Assembly (NCBI RefSeq): GCF_017916365.1
Contig: NZ_JAFMSU010000003.1
Location: forward strand, 1,319,059-1,383,058
DNA: 64,000 nucleotides
DNA from: Rufibacter roseolus
GTDB lineage: Bacteria > Bacteroidota > Bacteroidia > Cytophagales > Hymenobacteraceae
Reading direction: 5' to 3'
Shown: positions 8,353 through 16,400 of the stretch, piece after piece
How the letters are laid out: every line of letters begins with the position of its first letter
Position numbering within the stretch: position 1 is the first letter of the stretch
The notes under the pieces: model-generated
The model's database searches: none
What the model was told of the DNA's origin: nothing
Seen by the model: only the letters and a program-made list of their open reading frames with translations
Translations under genes and position numbers: made by a program

Positions 8353-8419
8353 GCGCGTTCCGCACAGTATGTATGTAGGAACAACTATTGTATTCTATAA
8401 CCTAAAAACACATAAAACT

Positions 8420-9031
8420 ATGGCATTTGAACTTCCGCAACTTCCGTATGCGTACGATGCGCTGGAACCGCACATCGACCGTCAGACCATGGAAATCCAC
8501 CATACCAAGCACCACCAGGCCTATACCACTAACCTGAACAATGCTATCCAGGGGACTGAGAAGGAAAATCAGTCCATTGAAGAGATCCTGCGCGATGCGG
8601 CCAAAACCCCAGCCGTACGCAACAACGGCGGCGGTTTCTATAACCACAACCTGTTCTGGACCATCCTGGCGCCAAACGGCGGCGGTAACCCAACCGGCCC
8701 GGTAGCCGAGGCTATAGACAGAGCCTTCGGTTCTTACGATGCCTTCAAAGAAGAATTCACCAAAGCCGCTACTACCCGTTTCGGGTCTGGCTGGGCCTGG
8801 CTTTGCGCCGTGGAAGGCGGTTCTGTTGCCATCTGCTCTACTGCCAACCAAGACAACCCGCTTATGGAAGGTGTTGACTCTTGTGGCGGCGTTCCCATCC
8901 TGGGTCTTGACGTTTGGGAGCACGCTTACTACCTCAAGTACCAGAACCGCAGACCTGAGTACATCACGGCATTCTTCAACCTCATCAACTGGGACGAAGT
9001 AAACCGCCGCTACGCTCAAGCCAACGGCTAA
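8420..9031 (+). CDS. sodA: Superoxide dismutase, Mn type by sequence
   Basis: Converts superoxide to oxygen and hydrogen peroxide, in the cytoplasm since no signal peptide is present. With the start at 8420 ([10 protein letters not shown]) it is 203 residues, the normal size. Metal ligands are H27, H76, D164 and H168 ([11 protein letters not shown]). Second-sphere residues favour manganese: a glycine-rich GGGFYNH region and a glutamine in [11 protein letters not shown] cambialistic enzyme remains possible. The longer reading from 8369 adds 17 residues without family match. A terminator follows at once, so the gene is probably monocistronic. Confidence 0.95.
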   Translation: MAFELPQLPYAYDALEPHIDRQTMEIHHTKHHQAYTTNLNNAIQGTEKENQSIEEILRDAAKTPAVRNNGGGFYNHNLFWTILAPNGGGNPTGPVAEAIDRAFGSYDAFKEEFTKAATTRFGSGWAWLCAVEGGSVAICSTANQDNPLMEGVDSCGGVPILGLDVWEHAYYLKYQNRRPEYITAFFNLINWDEVNRRYAQANG

Positions 9032-9058
9032 GCAACTAAGATTTTAAATCTGCCGAAA

Positions 9059-9089
9059 GGGCCTCGCTGTTAAAGGTGAGGCCTTTTTT
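9059..9089 (+). terminator. Rho-independent terminator of sodA
   Basis: A GGCCTC stem pairs with GAGGCC and is followed by six T's, 28 bases after the sodA stop. Confidence 0.8.
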
Positions 9090-9382
9090 GTTTGGAGCAG
9101 GATTTTCGGGATTTAAAGGATTTTCAGGATTGCGTGATTGTTGATTGTTGTACAAAATATAAAATGCTGGCGCGAGTTTTCGACTCATGGCTACCGCTGG
9201 TGGTACCATGGCTGGAGCGGCCATTAACAAAGAGCTGGTTGAGGAGCGTTTTTAAGGTGATTTCGAGAAAACAGGCTCACACCAGATTTCTGTGACCCAT
9301 TTCACATGCCACCGGTGACTGCCTTGCTCTTTGTTTCTCAGGATTATATTGTAATATAGAGCCTAGACTATAAGGGGCTTCT
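9090..9382. other. Intergenic region with direct-repeat scraps
   Basis: No credible gene. Near 9100-9135 there are two similar words, GGATTTTCGGGATTTAAA and GGATTTTCAGGATTGCG, a kind of short repeat common between Bacteroidota genes. A copy of the dispersed palindrome lies at 9249-9282. A weak TTTG (9330-9333) with TAATATAG (9352-9359) may be the DUF2339 promoter. Confidence 0.4.
9249..9282. repeat. Degenerate copy of the dispersed intergenic palindrome
   Basis: TTTTTAAGGTGATTTCGAGA followed by AAACAGGCTCACAC keeps the TTT-AAA centre and right arm, but the left arm pairs poorly. Confidence 0.4.
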
Positions 9383-11833
9383 ATGGAGATTTTTCTGCTT
9401 TTGGTGCTGGTGGTGCTGGCGATCTGGTTTGGCACCAGGGTCTCCAACCATTTAATGCAGCACCGTCATGACATGCAGGAAGTACGGGAAGAACTGGCCC
9501 GTTTGCGGGAGCAGCTCAGCCGGTCCACGGTACGTCCGCCCATAGATGCCGCGGCAGCTGCAGCCCGTCGGGGTGCCGCAACTCAAGCCGCTTTTACACC
9601 AGAAGAAACTTCTGCTCCGGCCCAGCCTCAGCCTGTAGCGCCTCCGGTAGTAGAACCTATTTTGCCTCCGGTTCTTTCTCCGGTTGAGGTGGCCTCTCCT
9701 ACTACGGAACCAGAACCAGTTTCCGTGGCAGCCTTCACGACAACGGAGGATACGGCCGTAAATCAACAAGCAGAACCGGCTAGGCCTTCTTTCTTCTCGC
9801 GCAAGCTGGATTGGGAGAAGTTCATCGGGGAGAACCTCATCAACAAGTTGGGCATTGCCATTCTGGTGCTGGGCATCGGGTTCTTTGTGAAGTATGCCAT
9901 TGACCAGGACTGGATAAACGAAATTGGAAGGGTGGCTATTGGGTTGCTGGCGGGCGGCGTCCTGCTGGGCGTGGCCCATCGGCTGCGGAAAGAATACAAG
10001 GCTTTCAGCTCGGTGCTGATTGGGGGCGGCATGGCCGTGCTGTACTTCACCATCGCCATTGCGTTCCACGAGTACCAGATTTTCAGCCAGACCGTCGCAT
10101 TTGTGCTAATGGTGGCCATCACGGGTTTCACCATCTTCCTGTCCATCGCTTATGACCGCATGGAGTTGGCCGTGCTAGCCTTGATTGGTGGTTTCGGGAG
10201 TCCGTTCATGGTGAGTACTGGCGAGGGGAATTACGTGGTGCTCTTCGTCTTTATCCTGCTTTTGAACGTGGGCATTCTGGTGCTGGCGTACTTCAAGAAA
10301 TGGAACCTGCTCAACCTTATTGCCTATGGGTTCACCATCGTGCTGTACGGCAGCTGGTTTGCTACACGGGTACAGGGCATGCCCAATCCCCCCTACGTGG
10401 GGGCGCTGGTCTTCGCGACGCTCTTTTACCTGGTGTTCTTTTTGATGACCATCATCTACAACGTGAAGGAACGCCGCCGCTTCACCGGGCCCGAGATCAT
10501 GATGCTGCTGAGCAACACATTTCTGTACTACGGCGTGGGCATGTACGTGATGTCTCAGTTGGCCGGCGGCAGCTACCGGGGCTTGTTCACCATTCTGCTG
10601 GGCGTGTTCAACTTTGCCTTCGCTTACGGGCTGTACCGCAGCAAACGCGTGGACCGCAACCTGGTGTACCTGCTCATCGGGCTGGTGCTCACTTTCCTGA
10701 GCTTGTCGGCGCCTATTCAGTTGGAGGGCAATTACATTACGCTGTTCTGGGCGCTGGAGGCGGTGCTGTTACTGTGGCTCTCGCAGCGGTCCGGTATTCA
10801 GCTTATGAAATACGCCTCGGTGCTGGTGCTGGTGCTCATGCTAGGCAGCCTTATCATGGATTGGCTGGACTATTCTATTTCCCGCGAGGGATTGCCCCTG
10901 CTCCTGAACAAACTGTTCATCACCGGGGTAGTATCGGTGGCGTCTTTGGCGGGTACCTGGTGGCTTTTAGGTAGGGAGAACCCTGATACAAACCAAGGCA
11001 GATTCCTGAGCCTCTACCGGAAAACCGTGGGCCTTGTGCTGGTGCTTTTCCTGTACCTGGTGCTTTTACTAGAGTTGCAACATCAACTGGTGCATTCCAC
11101 CTTCAGCGGCGATGTACAGGTGCTGGCATTGGGCTTTTTCCATTACCTGTTCCTGCTGGGGCTGTTGTGGTGGAGTCAGCGCCTGGCCAACCCTGTGTAT
11201 GGCTGGCTGGTTATGGGAGCATCTGTGGTGGCTTTGCTGGGCTATTTGACCAACCTGCAGCCCTCTACCACTTACATCCGGAACGGCTATCTTTTCAACC
11301 AAAATGAAACGTTAGGGGCCTTCCTGTTTCACTATCTGCCTTTGCTTTCTTTGGTGCTGCTCCTGGCGGCGGTCCTCCGGAAAGTGCAGCAGCAGTTCGG
11401 GTTTAGCAGCCGGTTGGGCAAAGTAAGTCTTTGGGTAGCCAGTGCGGCCGGGGTTTTTCTGCTCAGCGCGGAGTTGGAGCACATCTGGCTTTTGACCTCC
11501 CACCCTACTTCCGAGGAACTCTATGAATCTTTGCGGCACATCCGCAAGATCGGGTTCCCGATTCTGTGGGGCGTGATCTCGTTTGCACTCATGATGGTGG
11601 GCATGTCCCGGAAAGTCAAAACCCTCCGGATTATCTCCCTTACCCTGTTCTTTCTCACGCTGCTGAAACTCTTCCTGTTTGACGTGCGCGACATGTCTGG
11701 GGGAGGGAAAATCGCCGCCTTTATCTGTTTAGGCTTGATCTTGCTGGTGATTTCCTTTATGTACCAAAAACTGAAGAACCTGATCTTAGCCGGTGATACC
11801 GCCCCTCAAGACGCCACCTCCCATGAAGCGTAA
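9383..11833 (+). CDS. DUF2339 family multi-pass membrane protein
   Basis: Large polytopic inner-membrane protein of unknown function, 816 residues. It starts with a membrane helix (1-17), then a charged, probably coiled-coil segment (about 27-48), then an Ala/Pro/Thr-rich linker (about 50-125). The motif KLDWEKFIGENLINKLGIA at about 143-161 marks the start of the membrane part, and more than twenty hydrophobic helices follow to the end. This plan and motif are typical of DUF2339. The stop overlaps the start of the next gene by 11 bases. DUF2339 and DUF3999 are often neighbours, so they may act together at the membrane; the function of neither is established. Confidence 0.9.
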   Translation: MEIFLLLVLVVLAIWFGTRVSNHLMQHRHDMQEVREELARLREQLSRSTVRPPIDAAAAAARRGAATQAAFTPEETSAPAQPQPVAPPVVEPILPPVLSPVEVASPTTEPEPVSVAAFTTTEDTAVNQQAEPARPSFFSRKLDWEKFIGENLINKLGIAILVLGIGFFVKYAIDQDWINEIGRVAIGLLAGGVLLGVAHRLRKEYKAFSSVLIGGGMAVLYFTIAIAFHEYQIFSQTVAFVLMVAITGFTIFLSIAYDRMELAVLALIGGFGSPFMVSTGEGNYVVLFVFILLLNVGILVLAYFKKWNLLNLIAYGFTIVLYGSWFATRVQGMPNPPYVGALVFATLFYLVFFLMTIIYNVKERRRFTGPEIMMLLSNTFLYYGVGMYVMSQLAGGSYRGLFTILLGVFNFAFAYGLYRSKRVDRNLVYLLIGLVLTFLSLSAPIQLEGNYITLFWALEAVLLLWLSQRSGIQLMKYASVLVLVLMLGSLIMDWLDYSISREGLPLLLNKLFITGVVSVASLAGTWWLLGRENPDTNQGRFLSLYRKTVGLVLVLFLYLVLLLELQHQLVHSTFSGDVQVLALGFFHYLFLLGLLWWSQRLANPVYGWLVMGASVVALLGYLTNLQPSTTYIRNGYLFNQNETLGAFLFHYLPLLSLVLLLAAVLRKVQQQFGFSSRLGKVSLWVASAAGVFLLSAELEHIWLLTSHPTSEELYESLRHIRKIGFPILWGVISFALMMVGMSRKVKTLRIISLTLFFLTLLKLFLFDVRDMSGGGKIAAFICLGLILLVISFMYQKLKNLILAGDTAPQDATSHEA

Positions 11834-13070
11834 CCTGATTTTCATCTTAAGCGGATTGCTTTTGCTGGTCCTGGGCGCCGAGGCGCAGGATTTTGCCTGG
11901 CAGGCCCAACTGGCCACCGTAACGCAAGGAGGCTACCACCGTATTCTGCTTTCTCCGCAGGTTACCGGCCACGCGAAACCCAACCTGGAGGACCTAAGGT
12001 TATTCAATCCCAAAGGACAGGCCGTCCCTTACCTGTTGCGCACCGAGGTTCCCGTACAGTACCGTACTCTGTTTAAGCCCTACCAAATTCTGCGCTACAC
12101 CCGCAAACCCGGCGGTATGTCTGAACTGCTCGTGCACAATCCAGAGAAAAGGAGCATCAACAACATCAGCCTGCTCATTGGCAATGCCGAGGTCCGGAAA
12201 CAGGTGTCCCTGAGCGGCAGTGATGACCAGCAGGATTGGTACGTGCTCAAAGAACAAGATCTGCTGTACGCCATCCAGAACACGCAGAAAACCGCCGAGG
12301 TCAAGCTTCTGGATTTTCCTCTGAGCGACTACCGCTACTTCCGCCTCCAACTGAACGACTCGGCCAGCGCCCCGCTCAACATCCTGCAGGCCGGCTACTA
12401 TGACACCTACTCAGAGGCCGGCAAATACACCCGCATCCCGGTGCAATCCTTTTCCCGTGTAGACAGTACCCAGAACCACACCACCTACCTGCGCCTGAAA
12501 TTCGGGCAACCGGTGTACCCCGAGCAGGTGGCTTTTCACATCTCGGCCCCGCAACTGTATCACCGGCCGGGCAAAGTAGTCTTGGGTAAGGAAAAAGTGT
12601 ATGAGCGCCGAAGAAAGAGAAGACGCCGGGCCCGCCTAGAGGAGATTTCCGTACCGTTGCTGCTCAGTTCCAATGCGCCCGCCGTGCTGGATCTACCCCG
12701 CCAAAAGGTAGAGGAACTCATCATCCAGGTTGAAAACGCCGATAATCCACCCCTCACCATTGACTCCGTGCAGGTGCTGCAACTCAACCGCTACCTGGTG
12801 GCCGCGCTGGAACCCAACCAGACCTACACCCTCCGCTTCGGGAATGAGAAACTGACCGCCCCGGAGTATGATTTGGAGTTCTTTCAGGACAGTATCCCTA
12901 AGAACATTCCCGTTGTTGAGGTGCAGCCTGTAAAGGCACTTGCCCCGGCTAAGGTCAAAACCAGAAGTAATGGCTCCAAAATCCTGATCTGGGCGGCTAT
13001 TGCCGTGTTGGCGGTCGGGCTTGGCTACATGACCGTGCGGCTTTTGCGCGATATGGAGAAAAAAGGCTGA
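11823..13070 (+). CDS. DUF3999 family exported protein
   Basis: A 415-residue protein with a signal peptide (MKRNLIFILSGLLLLVLGAE, probably cleaved at AEAQ-D), a beta-rich extracytoplasmic domain, and a C-terminal membrane helix (about 387-407) ending in a basic RLLRDMEKKG tail. That topology and its coupling to a DUF2339 gene identify it as DUF3999. The ATG at 11823 lies inside the DUF2339 gene; a longer in-frame start at 11793 would extend into it and is less likely. A basic run RRRKRRRRARLE at about 258-269 is a striking local feature. Function unknown. Confidence 0.85.
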   Translation: MKRNLIFILSGLLLLVLGAEAQDFAWQAQLATVTQGGYHRILLSPQVTGHAKPNLEDLRLFNPKGQAVPYLLRTEVPVQYRTLFKPYQILRYTRKPGGMSELLVHNPEKRSINNISLLIGNAEVRKQVSLSGSDDQQDWYVLKEQDLLYAIQNTQKTAEVKLLDFPLSDYRYFRLQLNDSASAPLNILQAGYYDTYSEAGKYTRIPVQSFSRVDSTQNHTTYLRLKFGQPVYPEQVAFHISAPQLYHRPGKVVLGKEKVYERRRKRRRRARLEEISVPLLLSSNAPAVLDLPRQKVEELIIQVENADNPPLTIDSVQVLQLNRYLVAALEPNQTYTLRFGNEKLTAPEYDLEFFQDSIPKNIPVVEVQPVKALAPAKVKTRSNGSKILIWAAIAVLAVGLGYMTVRLLRDMEKKG

Positions 13071-13076
13071 AAACAG

Positions 13077-13751
13077 ATGGGCAAGACAGTTTCATTCATC
13101 TTCATTCTTTGCCTGTATTCCTTTTTCGCGTTAGGGCAAAAAAAGCCTATTTCTATTAGCCATGATGATGGTTACCCGCTGCAAAGACCCTTACGCCACT
13201 TAATTGCGAAGCAGCAAAACCAAATAATACTGAAAGCAGGCCTCCGGTTAGTAGATGTCGTGATCCGTAATGGCAAATTTGATTCACTGCAGTTGAATCC
13301 TGAGGAGGAGTACAGCTACTATATTACTCCCAATTCCGCTGGCGAAGTTATAGTTGCCATTGTTTACATGTATAAAGAACAAGGGCAAAGCCTTATCGCA
13401 ACCAAGACAAGCGCTTTCCTGGCCATTGAACCACCGCCTGTTCATGTTAAACTGTTGCAAAACAAATTAGCCTTAAACCAAACACTCTCCTTTGTTCTAC
13501 TAAACAAAAGAACAGGCAAGCCCTTGCCAAACCGATATGGTATTGGTCGTTTCTTTGATGTGAGGGTGTATGATGAACAAGGCAAACTGGTTGACACCGC
13601 CCCTATGCAATCAAGTACTGTCATCACCCTTGCTCCTTTTCCAAAGCCAATTAACTTTAAAACTGGCTACACTCTTAAATTCACATTCCCGATCAGGGAT
13701 TTCAAGACTGGAATTCTTTTTTCCTCTGAGGAAATAGTTTATAAACTATAG
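13077..13751 (+). CDS. Secreted hypothetical protein, AT-rich
   Basis: A 224-residue protein with a signal peptide (MGKTVSFIFILCLYSFFALG, cleavage near GQ-K). The mature part is beta-rich with phrases such as NPEEEYSYYITPNSAGEVIV and SFVLLNKRTGKPLPN, which suggests an immunoglobulin-like or GldM-like sandwich, but no family is recognised. It starts six bases after the DUF3999 stop, so it may be the third gene of that unit. Its base composition is more AT-rich than the two genes before it, which could reflect a later arrival. It is followed by two dispersed palindromes and the convergent M48 gene. Confidence 0.7.
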   Translation: MGKTVSFIFILCLYSFFALGQKKPISISHDDGYPLQRPLRHLIAKQQNQIILKAGLRLVDVVIRNGKFDSLQLNPEEEYSYYITPNSAGEVIVAIVYMYKEQGQSLIATKTSAFLAIEPPPVHVKLLQNKLALNQTLSFVLLNKRTGKPLPNRYGIGRFFDVRVYDEQGKLVDTAPMQSSTVITLAPFPKPINFKTGYTLKFTFPIRDFKTGILFSSEEIVYKL

Positions 13752-13758
13752 CTATCCA

Positions 13759-13793
13759 TTTAGGACCTGTTTTCTGCAAAACAGGCCCTAAAC
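13759..13793. repeat. Copy of the dispersed intergenic palindrome
   Basis: TTTAGGACCTGTTTT, CTGC, then AAAACAGGCCCTAAAC: nearly perfect stem, eight bases after the upstream stop codon. Confidence 0.8.
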
Positions 13794-13855
13794 GTTATCT
13801 CACTTTCAATACTAGCCTAAGTAAAAGCTATTTTCTGCTTTATAGCAAGGGCCAG

Positions 13856-13895
13856 CCGTTTCAAGGCTGTTTTCAGGGAAACAGCCTTGAAACGG
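13856..13895. repeat. Copy of the dispersed intergenic palindrome
   Basis: CCGTTTCAAGGCTGTTTT pairs with GAAACAGCCTTGAAACGG around a short CAG loop; stem of about 17 bp. It ends one base from the stop codon of the M48 gene. The arm sequence (AAGGCTG/CAGCCTT) differs from other copies on both sides, so pairing is kept. Confidence 0.85.
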
Positions 13896-13896
13896 C

Positions 13897-16032
13897 TTAC
13901 ACCACCAATCCGGCTACGGACTCTTCCTGGCGGATGGGTAATAGGGTAATCTGGAGGGCCAGCATTTCTTTCTTGAGCTGGAAGCATTTCTCCCAGGCCG
14001 TGTTCACGAAGATATCCAGTGCCTCGGTGAGGGAAGAAATAGCCGTGTTGTCAAAGCCTTCCTCGGTGAAGTAGGCATAATCGCTGGCGGTGTAATTCTC
14101 CAGTTTGATTTGCTGGTCTGGGGTAAGGCAGCGGGCAAAGGTGGGTTCCTGGAGCAGGTTCCGCAGCCGTTCCTTTAAAGGATCTTCCTGCTGTTTCACC
14201 TCGCCCATGGTGGCTTTCGCCTTTTCCACCGACATGTCTGCCTCGAAGACCGGGCGCAGGGTTTCATAGATGTGCTGGTAGCGTTTGGTGTCTTCCTCGG
14301 CTTCCGCAGTGGCGGCAAAAAGATGGCGGTAAGCTGCGGTCAATTCGGCTTTCTTCTCTTCTGTGGGCGCCTGCTGCACAAAGAACTGGTAGACTTGCTT
14401 ATCCAGGGTGTCAAGCTGCGCCTGCGCTTCCTCCAGTTCCTTCTCCAGGATAGCCTGCACGGTTGAGGCCTCCTTGATGCTGAACTTCTGGCCATCGAAG
14501 TCAAAAGTCTTGATGTCATGCTCGCCCTGGAGAAGCTGTCTGGAGGTGTTCAGGTCTCTTTCCAGTTGGCTTATTTTCTCCGGAAGCTTGCAGTTGGCCT
14601 CGGTGAAAAGGTCCTCGAACCGGAAACTGGGGAGCACGCCGGCCAGGGACTCCGCTACTTCCAGTTCGAAGGCTTTGAGGGTGCGGTCGTCATAGAAACC
14701 CTGGTACGCTTTGTCCAGGCTCCGCTCGTTCACCTGCGTAGCTATTTTCTGGGTGAAAGCGGCCAGGTTCAGGGTTTGGGGCGCTTGCTCAAACTTGGCG
14801 CGGTCGTAGATTTTATTTGTCATCTGCTGCTGCACCTGCTCCGCCCCCCGGAACAGAACCCAGGCTGAATCATGCAAGAGCACGGTGGGGATGTTCAGGG
14901 CCAGCAGGTGCGCCTCGCGGTCATCGGTGCTGGGGTGCGAGGCCCACTGGTCTTTGATCACCAGCCGGCTCTGGCTGAACCGGGCCAGCGATTGGGCGTT
15001 CACCTGCAACAGGCCGTGCGCCATGGGAATATTAAAATCCGCAGCGAAGCGGTGCATGAGCTCCTGGTGCTGCGGATACATGTTGTCGGCTTTGAGGTTC
15101 TCCTGGAGCCAGGCGTTATACTGGTTGAAGAGTTGCGAGTAGCAGATATCAGCGGCTTCAATGCGGCGCAGGCTGGTGATGAGCGGCTCTGACCCCGTCA
15201 CAAACGCGGCCACCGAATCGGCGTGGAATTCCATCTGCCGCGACAGGCTCATATAGGGTTTGTTCACCACCACGTAGGCTTTCTGCAAGATCCACTGGAT
15301 GCCTTGCACAATCTTGACGGTGAGCGTGGCAAACAGCGCAAAGTACCAACTGAGCTCAGACCATTTCCGGAGGGTGTTGCCGTAGCCCTCGTTGTCAAAT
15401 AGCATGTTGTGGATGGCTTTATTCACGTTGTACACGTAAGAACCCAGCTTCATGCTGCGTTGGGAAAAGTGCCCGAACTCGTGCGCCAGAATGGCCTTAA
15501 ACTCGGTGACGTTTACTGAATTCACCAGCCCCAGCCCAATCACCAGGTTCTTTTTCACCGGCAGAAACATACTCCAGAAGTTGGAATCATAGAATACGGC
15601 CGCGTTGACATCGTCAGAGAGGTAAATCTTTTTGGGGAACGGTGTCTGGGTTTCCTGGGTGATCTTCCGGACAAAAGAGAATAACTCCGGTTGCTCCGCC
15701 TCGGTGATTTCCACCATACCGGAGCGGTCCATTTTGCTGCGTTTGAAGATGAACTTCAGCAGGAAGAACAGCACCATCAGCCCCAGGCCCACCAATCCCA
15801 AACCTATCATGAGCGTGAAGAAGGCCGGCTTTAAGAGCACCAGCGCCACCCCCGCGTACCCGCACAGGACCGCCAGTCCCACGGCCGCCGCCATCAAGGC
15901 CACATACACCAGCCCAAAGAAGGCAATGGCGCCGGCTACTTTGACAACTTCTTTTTTAAACTCCGCCGAGGGGGCAATCACGCGCTCATCTCCGCCCTGG
16001 GGCATAGGAGGATAAGGGAAAGAGGGGTTCAT
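13897..16032 (-). CDS. M48 family metalloprotease, membrane-bound
   Basis: A 711-residue protein with two or three membrane helices near the N-terminus (about 30-60 and 68-96), followed by a zinc protease domain. The HEFGH motif (184-188) gives two zinc ligands and the catalytic Glu; EFHAD (268-272) gives the third ligand. This is the M48 (HtpX/Ste24-like) arrangement. The C-terminal half is a long charged, helix-rich region that HtpX lacks, so it resembles the larger M48 proteins of Bacteroidota rather than HtpX itself. Substrate unknown; a role in membrane protein quality control is inference. It is transcribed alone, convergent with the gene at 13077. Confidence 0.88.
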   Translation of the reverse strand: MNPSFPYPPMPQGGDERVIAPSAEFKKEVVKVAGAIAFFGLVYVALMAAAVGLAVLCGYAGVALVLLKPAFFTLMIGLGLVGLGLMVLFFLLKFIFKRSKMDRSGMVEITEAEQPELFSFVRKITQETQTPFPKKIYLSDDVNAAVFYDSNFWSMFLPVKKNLVIGLGLVNSVNVTEFKAILAHEFGHFSQRSMKLGSYVYNVNKAIHNMLFDNEGYGNTLRKWSELSWYFALFATLTVKIVQGIQWILQKAYVVVNKPYMSLSRQMEFHADSVAAFVTGSEPLITSLRRIEAADICYSQLFNQYNAWLQENLKADNMYPQHQELMHRFAADFNIPMAHGLLQVNAQSLARFSQSRLVIKDQWASHPSTDDREAHLLALNIPTVLLHDSAWVLFRGAEQVQQQMTNKIYDRAKFEQAPQTLNLAAFTQKIATQVNERSLDKAYQGFYDDRTLKAFELEVAESLAGVLPSFRFEDLFTEANCKLPEKISQLERDLNTSRQLLQGEHDIKTFDFDGQKFSIKEASTVQAILEKELEEAQAQLDTLDKQVYQFFVQQAPTEEKKAELTAAYRHLFAATAEAEEDTKRYQHIYETLRPVFEADMSVEKAKATMGEVKQQEDPLKERLRNLLQEPTFARCLTPDQQIKLENYTASDYAYFTEEGFDNTAISSLTEALDIFVNTAWEKCFQLKKEMLALQITLLPIRQEESVAGLVV

Positions 16033-16180
16033 GGGGTTAAGTTTCTTTTGGAGACTTAATATAAGAAGAAGCTATTATTCCAGAGTAATCCTCCCTTGAT
16101 TTCAATATAAAAATTTAAAGAACCCCTGCCCGGCAGGCACATGGCCTAGGTTAGATTGACCACCAGAATGCGGACTTTTG

Positions 16181-16216
16181 TTTTAGCGCTATTTTCCAGA
16201 AAACGAGGTCGAAACG
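16181..16216. repeat. Degenerate copy of the dispersed intergenic palindrome
   Basis: TTTTAGCGCTATTTTCCAGA followed by AAACGAGGTCGAAAC; the TTTT-AAAA centre and outer frame are kept, the middle of the arms is mismatched. Confidence 0.45.
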
Positions 16217-16283
16217 GGATTTAACCTTTCCGTCTTCAAGCGAAACTCTCTGAAGATTAGGCCAACACCGCAATTGAACCTTG

Positions 16284-16318
16284 TTTTAGGCCCGTTTTAC
16301 AGAAAAGAGCTTAAAAAC
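16284..16318. repeat. Degenerate copy of the dispersed intergenic palindrome
   Basis: TTTTAGGCCCGTTTTACAGA followed by AAAGAGCTTAAAAAC; left arm is close to consensus, right arm has diverged. Confidence 0.5.
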
Positions 16319-16400
16319 TCCTGGTGGCTGTTCCGCCCGTTCCCGATTTTCAGTAGCTTACAGGTTCTATTCCAATTCATACCACGCAAACAGAACAAAC

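Larger units (their letters stand above)
16033..16400. other. Divergent intergenic region
   Basis: Non-coding spacer between the M48 gene and the Asp-box protein. It holds two degenerate copies of the dispersed palindrome and a small palindrome CCTGCCCGGCAGG near 16127. No convincing promoter match was found for either gene. Confidence 0.4.

Noticed and set aside
10300..10974. Plus-strand frame of 224 codons inside the DUF2339 gene
   Set aside because: Out-of-frame overlap with a clear membrane protein; no domain, and Arg/His-rich composition.
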